From Acidobacteriota bacterium (lineage in GTDB: Bacteria; Acidobacteriota; Terriglobia; Terriglobales; Acidobacteriaceae): a stretch of DNA of 64,000 nt. Shown in pieces: positions 1-8,752 of this stretch; positions within the stretch are counted from its first letter, which is position 1, and each line of letters opens with the position of its first letter. The stretch lies in contig JAFDVW010000028.1 of the NCBI GenBank assembly GCA_018268755.1, positions 27,586 to 91,585 of the forward strand, in the 5' to 3' direction. The position numbers were made by a program, and so were the translations under genes. A model generated the notes under the pieces. The model was not told the DNA's origin, did no database searches, and worked only from the letters and a program-made list of their open reading frames with translations.

Positions 1-1666
1 TGTCCATGGCCGGCCCCAGACAGCAGGTGGATTCAACACCATCAGGCTTGCGAAATGTATTCTCAAACGACGTCGAGGGATAGGTCACCAGCCAGCCCTT
101 GGGTCCCGGCGTCAGATGGTCCAGAAAGAACTGGGCGGCTTCCCGCATGGTGGGATACACCCTGCGCAAGAATTGATCGTCGAGATGAAATACATAATGT
201 TCCCAAAGATGGTGACAGAGCCAGGCCCCGCCCATCTTCCAGATCGATGGACTCCAATAGATAGGAGCTGTGGTACGCCATAGGTCGGCATTGTGGTGCG
301 CCATCCAGCCCTTGCAACCGTACATGTTGCGTGCCGTGCGGGCCCCGTCAACTTTGAGTTCTTCGATCAGCGTAAACAAGGGCGAGTGGCACTCCGCCAG
401 ATTCGCCACCTCCACCGGCCAGTAATTGATCTGGGCATTGCAGTTCAGGGTCCAGTTACTGCTCCAGTCGGGACGCAATTTGCGGTTCCAGATGCCCTGC
501 AAATTGGCGGGCTGTGTCCCCGGGCGCGAGGAAGACATCAGCAGGTAACGGCCGATTTGAAAGTACAATCCCGCCAGTCCAGGATCGGTCTGCGGATCAA
601 ATTTGAGAAAGCGTTCGTCCGTAGGAAGATTTTCGGGCGGAGCGCCCAGATGAATTTCAGCGCGGTCGAAGATCGCGCGATGGCTGGCCTGGTGCTCCCT
701 CCACAATGCCTCGCAGCCTCTCTGCATCGCAGCATGCAACACCCGCTCGCACTCTGCTTGCGGGTCCTTGCCTTGGGCGCTGGGGCTTTTATCAAACCCA
801 TTGAAACTGGTGGCTGCCGCGAACAGAAAAACCACTTCATCCGCGCCCTGCACTCGGATCTGCGCCCCCTCGCGAGAAACGCTGCCGCCCCACGTTACCA
901 CCCGCACCTGGGCCTGAAAACGCATGCCTTTCCCTTGTGCGCCATCCTCCCATACCACTGGGTTGGGATGGTTCTCCACAAAGCCCGGTTCTACATGCGC
1001 CGGAGCACGGCCTTGCATCACCAGATCCTGGCCGGAGGCTTTCGTCTGGAAATGAAGCGGACTTTCCAACGTGGCGGAGAGATGCAAGCTTGCTTGGTGA
1101 GAACAGCGATAATGCAACGCAATGACTTGTCCCGGCTCGGAAGCAAAGATCTCGCGCGTATACTCCCGCTCGCCGGCGCGGAAACGGACCCGCACCACCC
1201 CGTCGCGCAGGTCCAGCTCCCGGCGGTAATCGGTGGGCTCGCCGGAAAAGTCGCCGGCAACGGTCAGCGTTCCCAGCGGCAAGTACGATTCGTTCCAGGG
1301 ACCGATAAAACGCGCCTCGACCAACGCGTCAGCTTCCCGATTCTTGCCTTCCAGTAACAGCTTCCGGACCTCATCCAGATAACGGATGGCTTCGTAATTC
1401 TGCACATCCCGCGGTTCGCCCGACCAGAGAGTGTCTTCATTGAGGTCGAGTCTCTCCTGCCGCGCACCGCCATAGACCATCGCCCCCAGGCGTCCATTGC
1501 CGATAGGCAGGGCCTCAGTCCATTTTTCCGCCGGGGTGCGATACCACAGCAGCGCGTCCGGGCTGTCGGGCTGGATTGCAGGAGTTGCTTTGGACTGCGC
1601 GACAGAAGAAACCGCCGCCACGGCAGCAAGGCTAGAAAGAAATTCTCTACGGGTCACAGGGTCCAT
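1..1666 (-). CDS. GH95 family alpha-L-fucosidase, Tat-exported (5' part; 3' end outside window)
   Basis: About 555 residues are visible from an ATG at 1666; the frame stays open to the left edge, so the C-terminus is missing. The N-terminus has a twin-arginine pattern (TRREFL) followed by an Ala/Val-rich stretch, so Tat export is likely. The mature part opens with the typical GH95 N-terminal sandwich features (ALLWYRTPAEKWTEALPIGN, GRLGAMVYGG, LNEDTLWSG). Further on come WNRKLRPDWSSNWTLNCNAQ, the WMAHHNAD motif of the (alpha/alpha)6 barrel, and SFENTF, which carries the expected general-acid Glu. Known members of the family hydrolyse alpha-1,2-L-fucosides or alpha-L-galactosides by inversion. 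Substrate here is inferred, probably plant or mucin-type glycans. The gene stands alone; its 5' side lies about 110 bp from the rng stop. Confidence 0.88.
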   Translation of the reverse strand, partial: MDPVTRREFLSSLAAVAAVSSVAQSKATPAIQPDSPDALLWYRTPAEKWTEALPIGNGRLGAMVYGGARQERLDLNEDTLWSGEPRDVQNYEAIRYLDEVRKLLLEGKNREADALVEARFIGPWNESYLPLGTLTVAGDFSGEPTDYRRELDLRDGVVRVRFRAGEREYTREIFASEPGQVIALHYRCSHQASLHLSATLESPLHFQTKASGQDLVMQGRAPAHVEPGFVENHPNPVVWEDGAQGKGMRFQAQVRVVTWGGSVSREGAQIRVQGADEVVFLFAAATSFNGFDKSPSAQGKDPQAECERVLHAAMQRGCEALWREHQASHRAIFDRAEIHLGAPPENLPTDERFLKFDPQTDPGLAGLYFQIGRYLLMSSSRPGTQPANLQGIWNRKLRPDWSSNWTLNCNAQINYWPVEVANLAECHSPLFTLIEELKVDGARTARNMYGCKGWMAHHNADLWRTTAPIYWSPSIWKMGGAWLCHHLWEHYVFHLDDQFLRRVYPTMREAAQFFLDHLTPGPKGWLVTYPSTSFENTFRKPDGVESTCCLGPAMD

Positions 1667-1777
1667 GGATCGTGCCGGTACTCTAGCAGAGCGTGACGGG
1701 GATTTCGAGTGGCTAATCCGCCAACAAAAACGCCCCATTCGCGAGGGAATGGGGCGGATGGGAAAGCGGCCAGGCCG

Positions 1778-4573
1778 CTAGTTGATGTCGAACTGTTCCT
1801 GGTGCAACGCCGGATCGCTTTTGACGATGATGGTGTGCTTGGTCAGCTCTTCCATCTCCGTCAGCCAGCGGCCGCTGTTGGCCTTCAGCGCCTTGGCCAC
1901 TTCAGGATTGACCCGCAGCAAGACATCGGGACGGTCCAGATGATTGGCCAGTTTGCGCAACTCCACGTAAATCTCGTTGCAGACGGTGGTGACGGACTTC
2001 ACGAAACCAGTGGACTCGCAGTACGGGCAGGGCGAGCCGATGGTACGCTCCAGCGACTGCTTGACCCGCTTACGCGTGATCGCCACCAAGCCAAAGTCAT
2101 TGAACTGCAGCGCCTTGGAAGGGGCGCGATCGCTGCGCAGGGCCTCTTCCAGGGCCTGCATGACTTTCTGGCGATTGCGCCTCTCATCCATGTCGATGAA
2201 GTCGATCACGATGATGCCGCCCAAGTCACGCAGGCGGACCTGGCGCACAATCTCCTTCACCGCATCCACGTTGGTTTTGACGATGGTGTCTTCCAGCCGG
2301 GCCGTCTTGCCGACATATTTCCCGGTATTGATATCGATGGCCACCAGCGCTTCGGTCTGATTGATGACGATGTAGCCGCCACTCTTCAGCCAAACCTTGG
2401 ATTTCAGGGCCTTGTTGATCTCGTCGGTCAATCCGAACTGATCGAACAAGGGGGTTTCTTTGGAGTAAAGCTTGACGCGCTTGACCAGGGCCGGCTGAAA
2501 ACGGTTGGCGAAGCGCAGAATGCGTTCATACTCCTGCTCGCTGTCCACCCAGATCACGGAGAAATCAGAGGTGACCTGGTCGCGCAGCACCCGCTCCACC
2601 ACATTCAGATCATGGTAGATCAGCGCCGGAGGTTTGGAGGCTTCAGCGCGGGTGCGGATTTCATTCCACAGCCCTTTCAGGAAGCGAATATCGGCACGCA
2701 GCTCTTCTTCGGAAGCGTTCTGTGCGGCGGTGCGCACGATAAAGCCGCCATGGCCGTTTTCCCGCTCACTGATCACGATCCGCTTCAGGCGCTGGCGCTC
2801 CTCCTCGGAGGAAATCTTGCGCGACACGCCGGTGTGATTCACCGTGGGCATGTAGACCAGGAAGCGCCCCGGCAAAGCGATGTGGCTGGTGATGCGGGCG
2901 CCCTTCTTGCCGATGGGCTCCTTGGCGATCTGCACCAGGATTTCCTGCCCTTCCTTGAGCAGGTCGCTGATCAGCGGCAGGTTCTGCGGCTCGCGGCGAC
3001 GGAAGCGGCGTCCGGCATTGCCCTTACGGCCGCGCTGTCCCCCACCTCGGCGTTCGTGTCCCGGGCGCGGAGCGCGCTGGGTGTAGCTCGCGGTCCCGGC
3101 GGGAGCGCGCACTTCTACGCGCGCATCCACGGTGCCGTTGCCACGCGCTTCCGCGTCCAGCAAAGCCTCGGCTTCCGCCTGGGCCTCTTCCAGCTCGTCT
3201 TCCTCTTCGCCGGCTTCGTCCACCGGAGCTTCGGAGCCTTCCACTACCTCTTCGACTGCCGCGGAGAAGGCCGCGTCGCCCCCCTCTTCATCTTCGCCGG
3301 AAGCGGCCAGCTCGGGCGCTGCGTCGGCATAGCCTTCCGCCGCCTGGGTCTCTTCCTCGACATCGTCGTCTTCGAAGGCCGCGTCTTCTTCCAACTCTTC
3401 CATGTAAGAAGCCAGATCGGCTTCGTCCTCTTCAATCTCTTCTTCTTCCATGGTGCCCGCAGAAGCCGCCACCAGGGGCGTTTCTACAGGTTCGGAAACT
3501 GTGACCGCGCGATCTTCGGGAAAACCAGGTTCTTCCGCCTCTTCCTCGGCAAATTCCTCTTCTTCGATTTCTTCCCGCACCGGACTTTCGCCAAACACCT
3601 CGGCAACGTTCTTCTGGTGCTGCCGCTGCAATTCCGCGTCCCAGGGCGAGGTCACCGCGGTTTCCATCTCGCTGGCAGCGTGTTCGAATGCCTGCGAGGC
3701 CGCCCCTAACTCCGCCGCTGCGGATGGGACCTCGGCTGGTTCCGCGAAAATGGGTTCATCCTCGGGGAAAGCCTGCGCCACCTCCGCCGGCCGGGTTTGC
3801 TCGGGTTCCACTTTTGCTTCCTGGACGGGAGCGCTCACCGGCGCCGGCGCCAGGCGTTGATATTTGGAAATCGATTCCCCGGGCAACAGAATGGGCTGGT
3901 AACCGGCGGGCGGACCGTATTCCACGTGCTCGGAACGGCGTCCTTCGCGCGGCTCGCGCCCTTCCCGTGGCTCTCGCGACCCACGCGGCTCCCGAAGTTC
4001 CGCGGGCGGACGTGCCGACCGCGACTCTTGCCCGGCGCGTTCACTACGCTCCGGTCCCCGTTCACTGCGCTCGTTGCGGTCACTGCGCTCGCTGCGATCG
4101 TTGCGATCACCGCGACGGCCGCGCCGGCGGCGACGGCCACGCCAGCCTCGTCCTTCGCCGGCGTCCGCACCTTCTTCCTGAGCCCGCGGCGCATCCTGGC
4201 TCTCGCCATCCGCGAATTCAGGGGAAGCGATGCTGTCTTCTTCGCTGCTCTCCAACCCCGGCTCCGCCGCGGTCAGCGCCTCGCTGCGGGCGATGGGAAC
4301 CGTGACCACGTTGGCGGGCAACTCTTCGCCATCCTCGGGGTCTTGCAGCTCCATGAAATCGGAAACATAGAGGAAGGCATCGCGTTCCAGCCCGATGTCC
4401 ACAAATGCGGACTGCATGCCGGGAAGCACGCGGGTGACACGCCCTTTGTAAATGGAACCCGCCAGGGTGTATTCGTTCTCGCGTTCGAGGTAGATTTCTG
4501 CGAGGAGGTCGTCCTCCACCAACCCGACTTTGGTTTCGTGGGGTGTGGAAGACACAAACAATTCTTTTGTCAT
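1778..4573 (-). CDS. rng: Ribonuclease G/E with a ~450-residue disordered insert in the S1 domain
   Basis: 931 residues, against roughly 490 for a plain RNase G. Residues 1-75 give the N-terminal subdomain and first half of the S1 fold (GSIYKGRVTRVLPGMQSAFV, GLERDAFLYVSD). Residues about 76-531 are low complexity: an Arg-rich block with repeated RSER/NER units, then long Glu/Asp/Ala runs, then an RRGGGQRGRKG basic patch. The fold resumes at about 532 (KEPIGKKGARITSHIALPGR, the completion of S1 and the 5' sensor). The Mg-binding Asp pair of the DNase I-like subdomain is seen at D747 (AIDINTG) and D791 (IVIDFIDMD), and the Zn-link CPYC at 849-852. The role is endonucleolytic RNA decay and rRNA 5' processing. 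It is the last gene of the mre operon; a hairpin sits over its ribosome binding site. Confidence 0.95.
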   Translation of the reverse strand: MTKELFVSSTPHETKVGLVEDDLLAEIYLERENEYTLAGSIYKGRVTRVLPGMQSAFVDIGLERDAFLYVSDFMELQDPEDGEELPANVVTVPIARSEALTAAEPGLESSEEDSIASPEFADGESQDAPRAQEEGADAGEGRGWRGRRRRRGRRGDRNDRSERSDRNERSERGPERSERAGQESRSARPPAELREPRGSREPREGREPREGRRSEHVEYGPPAGYQPILLPGESISKYQRLAPAPVSAPVQEAKVEPEQTRPAEVAQAFPEDEPIFAEPAEVPSAAAELGAASQAFEHAASEMETAVTSPWDAELQRQHQKNVAEVFGESPVREEIEEEEFAEEEAEEPGFPEDRAVTVSEPVETPLVAASAGTMEEEEIEEDEADLASYMEELEEDAAFEDDDVEEETQAAEGYADAAPELAASGEDEEGGDAAFSAAVEEVVEGSEAPVDEAGEEEDELEEAQAEAEALLDAEARGNGTVDARVEVRAPAGTASYTQRAPRPGHERRGGGQRGRKGNAGRRFRRREPQNLPLISDLLKEGQEILVQIAKEPIGKKGARITSHIALPGRFLVYMPTVNHTGVSRKISSEEERQRLKRIVISERENGHGGFIVRTAAQNASEEELRADIRFLKGLWNEIRTRAEASKPPALIYHDLNVVERVLRDQVTSDFSVIWVDSEQEYERILRFANRFQPALVKRVKLYSKETPLFDQFGLTDEINKALKSKVWLKSGGYIVINQTEALVAIDINTGKYVGKTARLEDTIVKTNVDAVKEIVRQVRLRDLGGIIVIDFIDMDERRNRQKVMQALEEALRSDRAPSKALQFNDFGLVAITRKRVKQSLERTIGSPCPYCESTGFVKSVTTVCNEIYVELRKLANHLDRPDVLLRVNPEVAKALKANSGRWLTEMEELTKHTIIVKSDPALHQEQFDIN

Positions 4574-4574
4574 T

Positions 4575-4617
4575 CGGACTCCGGTAGCAGCGGCTTTCTA
4601 GCCGCGTGCTCTACCGG
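4575..4617 (-). promoter_or_regulatory. Hairpin in the 5' leader of rng overlapping its Shine-Dalgarno
   Basis: Immediately upstream of the rng ATG (4573) the mRNA strand can form an outer stem CCGGTAG/CTACCGG (4611-4617 with 4581-4587) and an inner stem GCGGCT/AGCCGC with an AGAA loop (4590-4605). Both stems are perfect. The only good SD-like run, GGAG (4579-4582), has its GG inside the outer stem. This is the arrangement expected for translational control or for an RNase cleavage site. E. coli RNase E is known to regulate its own mRNA through 5' leader hairpins; that the same happens here is inference. Confidence 0.6.
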
Positions 4618-4951
4618 CCCGGAAACAGACAGGGAACGGGAGGTTCAAGCCATGCGATACACGCCCCGCGCAGGGCACGGCTGGGGCCTTGGAGTATTCT
4701 CCAGGGCCGAATCCGTTGCAACAAACTGAGAAATCTTTCGCACTGATCGCAATTTTTTTTGGCGCCAGGTTTGTGACCGCTCTCTCGATCGCGAGGGGGC
4801 CGTTACCCGCCCGGCTTGGCTTAAGTCCTGCCCGGCCTCCAAATCTTTTTCTGCTGGCCGGCAGTGCCCTCTTCACGCGAGGGCGAACGTTCTTTTAGAT
4901 CTTTTACTTTCTTACCGCGCTGGGCGCGGCGTTGATTTTCTTTCCTGCCGC
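4618..4951. other. Non-coding spacer between rodA and the rng leader
   Basis: About 330 bases separate the rodA stop from the rng leader hairpin. I see only short frames with no recognisable protein. There is a T8 run at 4752-4759 on the plus strand (A8 on the rng-sense strand) and several T-rich tracts near 4890-4945. An independent rng promoter could sit here, but I cannot pick out a convincing -35/-10 pair. Confidence 0.5.
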
Positions 4952-6052
4952 TTAATTCACAAAGCGGCGCATACGCACATTCATCACGATGCCCAATGCC
5001 AGAAACATGAATAGGACGGAGGATCCGCCATAACTCATCAACGGCAGGGGTATCCCCGCGACCGGCATGAAGCCAACCACCATGCCGACGTTGACCAGGA
5101 TGTGGAAGCTAAGCACCGCCACCACGCCCATCACCAGAAACGTGCCAGCCCGGTCAGGTGCCGTCTGTGCGTTCTGGATCAACCTCATTAATACAATAAA
5201 GTATAGCAGTAGCACTCCCATCGCGCCTACAAATCCGTGTTCCTCGGCAAAAGCCGCAAAAATGAAGTCGGTCTGGGGAATGGGCAGAAAGGCCAGATGG
5301 GTCTGGGTTCCCGTGCTGCTGCCCCAGATTCCTCCCGCGCCCACCGCGATCTTGGATTGTAAAACTTGATACCCCGCCCCCTGGCTGTCCGCCTCCGGCT
5401 CCAGAAAGCTGGTCAGCCGCTGCTGCTGATAAGGCTTCAGAATGCGCACCTGGGGCAGGAAAAACACCACTCCCACCGCAACCGCCCCCACCAGGGCCAC
5501 CGATAAGGCCTGCCGCAGTTGTAGGCCCCCCAGGAAAATCGCGATGGCGGCAATCGGAATATAGGTCAGCGAGGTACCCAAGTCAGGCTGGACCAGGACC
5601 AGCGCCATGGGGAACCCCACCAGCAGACCGGCCTTAAAAAAGTCCGGCCAGGAAAGTTCCCGGTGCCGCAGGTCGGCAAAATATTTGGAGACGGCCAGAA
5701 TCAGGACCAGCTTCACCCACTCGGAAGGCTGAAAGTGCGCCCCACCCGGCATCTTGATCCAGCGCCGCGCTCCCAGATATTTCTGCCCGAACAGCAGCAC
5801 CGCCATCAGCGAAGCCAGCGCGGCAATGTACATCCAGTGGGCCCGGTCGAGCAGCACATGGTAGTTGAACAAACTCATGCCAAACATCGCGCCCACTCCG
5901 GCAATGATCCAATACACCTGCTTGATGTGGGCTCCCGCGAATTTAGTATGGGCGGTGGCGCTGCGGATCTCCCATACCCCCAGGGCGCAGATCATCAATA
6001 CAAAGATCAGCAGCCACCAGTCAAAATCGCGGAATGAAACGTAGCGAGACAT
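4952..6052 (-). CDS. rodA: Rod shape-determining protein RodA (SEDS peptidoglycan glycosyltransferase)
   Basis: 366 residues, normal for RodA. About ten hydrophobic segments are visible, starting with WWLLIFVLMICALGVWEI. SEDS signatures include GARRWIKMPG, FQPSEWVKLVLILAVSKYF, the conserved VQPDLGTSL segment, the QTDFIFAAFAEEHGFVG loop and the C-terminal PLPLMSYGGSSVLFM. RodA polymerises lipid II into glycan strands at the inner membrane and works with PBP2 inside the MreB-directed elongasome. Its gene follows mrdA by about 70 bp and precedes rng. Start is the ATG at 6052, preceded by a weak CGGA SD. Confidence 0.96.
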   Translation of the reverse strand: MSRYVSFRDFDWWLLIFVLMICALGVWEIRSATAHTKFAGAHIKQVYWIIAGVGAMFGMSLFNYHVLLDRAHWMYIAALASLMAVLLFGQKYLGARRWIKMPGGAHFQPSEWVKLVLILAVSKYFADLRHRELSWPDFFKAGLLVGFPMALVLVQPDLGTSLTYIPIAAIAIFLGGLQLRQALSVALVGAVAVGVVFFLPQVRILKPYQQQRLTSFLEPEADSQGAGYQVLQSKIAVGAGGIWGSSTGTQTHLAFLPIPQTDFIFAAFAEEHGFVGAMGVLLLYFIVLMRLIQNAQTAPDRAGTFLVMGVVAVLSFHILVNVGMVVGFMPVAGIPLPLMSYGGSSVLFMFLALGIVMNVRMRRFVN

Positions 6053-6069
6053 AGAATCCGTCGTGAGTC

Positions 6070-6097
6070 GTTAGCTGTTAGCCTTTAGCCGTTGGCC
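6070..6097. repeat. Four degenerate 7-bp tandem units (GTTAGCC type)
   Basis: In the short spacer between mrdA and rodA the plus strand reads GTTAGCT, GTTAGCC, TTTAGCC, GTTGGCC in direct succession, four heptamers differing by one or two bases. It is non-coding. A second heptamer array of different sequence lies in the mreB-mreC spacer of the same operon. Confidence 0.7.
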
Positions 6098-6122
6098 TTG
6101 AAACTTCCCATCTCTCTGCATC

Positions 6123-8090
6123 TTATTGGATGCCCGGAGCGGCCGCCGCCAAGGGCGCCCGTTGTTTCGGTACGTCAACATAAAAGCGCCCCGCCTGCAG
6201 GCGGCTGTCGCCCCCCTCGGGATCCGGCGTGCTCCACACCGCGCCTACTTCCGCCTGGTTGGAACTGGCCACCTTGGTGGGCAGGCGGCGCTGCTTCTCC
6301 ACATAGGCCTTGATCACCTGGGCCGCGGCGCGGGCGGCAAAATATCCATGTTCGCCTTCTTCCAGCAGCACACTGACCACAATTTCGGGATTGCGCCGCG
6401 GGGTCACCCCCACAAACCAGCCGTTGTCCTTGAACTTCGCCTTGCCCATCGCGCCCAGGCGGGCTTTGGCGGCATTGCTGATGGTCTGCGCGCTGCCGGT
6501 CTTGCCGGCGAAGTCGATGCCTTGCAGATGCGCGCTGGGCGCGGTCCCGATGGGGTTGACCACGTTGGCCATGGCGTCGGTGATAATCTCCCAGTTTTCC
6601 GGGTCCAGGGGAATATTCACCTCATCCGGCACGGCCGAGACATTGCGCATGCTTTCCGGTAAGTCCTTGGGAAAAGCCACGTGCGGCCGGCGCAACGCGC
6701 CGCCGCTGGCAATGGCGCCGATCGCCCTCGCCATCTGGATCGGTGTCGCCGCCACCGCCCCCTGTCCAATCCCTACCGAAATCGTCTCGCCGGCATACCA
6801 CTTCTGCTTGAAGTTGCGCGCCTTCCATTCTTCGGAAGGCATGACCCCGGTGACTTCCTGGGGCAGATCAATGCCTGATTTCTGCCCCAAGCCAAACATG
6901 GTGGCATACTTGGCGATGCGCCCGATCCCCAGCTTTTCCGCCAGGCTATAGAAGAAGACATCGCAGGATTGATAGATCGCTTTGGAGATGTCCACCACGC
7001 CGTGGGTGCGGTGCTCGGCCACCACCCAGCATTTAAAGTAGCGTCCGTAGAAGTTGGCCCCGCCGTTGCACACCACCTTCATGTCTTTGGCCACGCCTTC
7101 CTGCAATCCGGCCGCGGCCATGATGATCTTGAAGGTCGATCCGGGGGCGAGCTGGGCCTGGATGGCCTTGTTCAACAGCGGCTTGTTGGGGTCGGTCACC
7201 AGCTTCGACCACTCATCGCGCGAGATGCGCACGGCAAAGTGGTTGGGATCAAAGGTAGGCCGGCTGACCAGAGCCAGGATCTCGCCCGTGCGCGGGTCCA
7301 TGGCCACCACTGCCCCATTGCGGTCTCCCAGCGCCTGCTCGGCGGCGATCTGCAGGTCGATGTCCACGGTCAGCTTCAGCTGCCGGCCCGGCTCCGCGTT
7401 CTTCTGCTCCAGCTGGCCCACTTCCTTGCCGCGGCTGTTGACCACCACCTGCCGCGAGCCGTTCTTGCCCATCAGGATGGCGTTGTATTCCAGCTCCACT
7501 CCCGACTTCCCTACCACGTCGCCGGGGTTATACAGCTCCCAGCGCGGGGAGTTGAGCATCTCTTCGCTGACCTCGCCCACATAGCCGATCAAATGGGCCA
7601 TGAAGCCGTTGCGGGGATAGAGGCGGCGGTGCGCCATGATGGTATCGAGTTCCGGCAGCTCGTTGCGGTGCGATTCGATGAAAGCCAGCTCGTCGGGAGT
7701 GATGTCCTCTTTCAGGTAGATGGGCTGATATTGCGGCATGCCGTTGAAGCGGCGGATGCGCTCCTGAATGTCTTTGGGATCGAGGTGCAGGCCGGCGGCG
7801 ATCTCATCGACGTCCGCCATCAGGTCGCGCGTGGAGTCGCGCAACAGCAGCGCTGTGAACGAGGGATAGTTGTCGACAATGACGCGGCCTTCGCGGTCGA
7901 GAATTTTGCCCCGCGGGGCGAGGATCGGCACATTGCGGATGCGGTTGCGCTCGGCTTGCGTGGCATACAGTTCGTTCTGCATGACCTGCAAGCGCCACAG
8001 ACCGTACACCAGCACCAGAAACACGCCCAGTATCATGTACTGCACCGCCGTCAGGCGGATGGGCGAAACTTTTTCATCGCGGCCGAACAT
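6123..8090 (-). CDS. mrdA: Penicillin-binding protein 2 (elongasome transpeptidase)
   Basis: 655 residues with one N-terminal membrane segment (about 17-33), a PBP dimerisation region (about 50-220, with APRGKILDREGRVI) and a transpeptidase domain. Active-site motifs are S318-TFK (APGSTFK), S375-C-D (YQSCDVFFY, the SxN/SxD motif) and K530-TG (GKTGSAQ). PBP2 cross-links the glycan strands made by RodA during cell elongation. The gene lies between mreD and rodA on the same strand, 33 bp beyond the heptamer array. The C-terminus ends in an Ala/Pro-rich tail, which is unremarkable. Confidence 0.96.
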   Translation of the reverse strand: MFGRDEKVSPIRLTAVQYMILGVFLVLVYGLWRLQVMQNELYATQAERNRIRNVPILAPRGKILDREGRVIVDNYPSFTALLLRDSTRDLMADVDEIAAGLHLDPKDIQERIRRFNGMPQYQPIYLKEDITPDELAFIESHRNELPELDTIMAHRRLYPRNGFMAHLIGYVGEVSEEMLNSPRWELYNPGDVVGKSGVELEYNAILMGKNGSRQVVVNSRGKEVGQLEQKNAEPGRQLKLTVDIDLQIAAEQALGDRNGAVVAMDPRTGEILALVSRPTFDPNHFAVRISRDEWSKLVTDPNKPLLNKAIQAQLAPGSTFKIIMAAAGLQEGVAKDMKVVCNGGANFYGRYFKCWVVAEHRTHGVVDISKAIYQSCDVFFYSLAEKLGIGRIAKYATMFGLGQKSGIDLPQEVTGVMPSEEWKARNFKQKWYAGETISVGIGQGAVAATPIQMARAIGAIASGGALRRPHVAFPKDLPESMRNVSAVPDEVNIPLDPENWEIITDAMANVVNPIGTAPSAHLQGIDFAGKTGSAQTISNAAKARLGAMGKAKFKDNGWFVGVTPRRNPEIVVSVLLEEGEHGYFAARAAAQVIKAYVEKQRRLPTKVASSNQAEVGAVWSTPDPEGGDSRLQAGRFYVDVPKQRAPLAAAAPGIQ

Positions 8091-8182
8091 GGAATTCTTC
8101 GTTGGCGGTAGCCGTTCGCTCCAGCACCGAGGGCTGCCTATCTATTTTGAATTCTAATCCCCGTGCCTGGCCCCCAGATGGG

Positions 8183-8209
8183 GCACCAAGGTGCTCCCAG
8201 CACCAAGGT
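8183..8209. repeat. Direct 10-bp repeat with small hairpin in the mreD-mrdA spacer
   Basis: GCACCAAGGT occurs twice (8183-8192 and 8200-8209), and GGTGC/GCACC can pair across TCCCA (8190-8204). It sits in the 150-bp non-coding gap between mreD and mrdA. Its function is unknown; it could slow ribosomes or be an RNA processing site. Confidence 0.4.
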
Positions 8210-8241
8210 CACTTTCCCGCCCCTGCCCCATTGCGGCGGCC

Positions 8242-8751
8242 TCAGGCCCGCTGCTTGAAGCGGTCCAGTAACATGAACAGAGGCACTGCCAGCACCGCGT
8301 TGGCCAAGGCCGCTCCCAGTTCATGCGGCCAGCTCCAGGCCAACTCCAGCCGGACCAGTCCGCGGGCCACCGAGAAATACACCACTTCGTGGACAATATA
8401 GAAGAACAAGGTCACCAGAAAGCGCGAACCGGCATTCTCCACATCCAGCTTCACACCCAGCGAGGAAGCGCCATACCCCACCACGGTCTTGGCGATGCCA
8501 TACACCCCGATGGGAAAATTCGCCAGCGCATCCTGCAACATACCAATCACGCTGCCGGTCAGCAGACCGGCTATCTGGCTGCGCCTCGCCACCGCGAAAA
8601 AAATCGTCACCAGCAACGGCAGGTCAATGAAGTGCACCCGCTGGGGCAGAAACGCCTGCAGGAATACGGCCAGCAACGGCACCGCAATGGTCACCGGAAT
8701 ACTGAAGCGGTAGACCTCAATCTGCTCGCTCGAGGTGTAGGTGATGGGCAC
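8242..8751 (-). CDS. mreD: Rod shape-determining protein MreD
   Basis: 169 residues with five or six hydrophobic segments and the typical MreD pattern of short loops (LPQRVHFIDLPLLVTIFFAV, GLLTGSVIGMLQDALA). MreD is the inner-membrane partner of MreC in the elongasome. The start is a GTG at 8751, one base beyond the mreC stop (8753-8755), so translation is probably coupled to mreC. A C-terminal LLDRFKQRA is the usual basic ending. Confidence 0.92.
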   Translation of the reverse strand: MPITYTSSEQIEVYRFSIPVTIAVPLLAVFLQAFLPQRVHFIDLPLLVTIFFAVARRSQIAGLLTGSVIGMLQDALANFPIGVYGIAKTVVGYGASSLGVKLDVENAGSRFLVTLFFYIVHEVVYFSVARGLVRLELAWSWPHELGAALANAVLAVPLFMLLDRFKQRA

Positions 8752-8752
8752 G

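Noticed and set aside
1709..3709. A 666-codon open frame on the plus strand opposite rng
   Set aside because: It is antisense to a clear RNase G and its translation has no recognisable domain. Long antisense frames are expected where the sense gene is GC-rich with strong third-base bias and Arg/Glu-rich.
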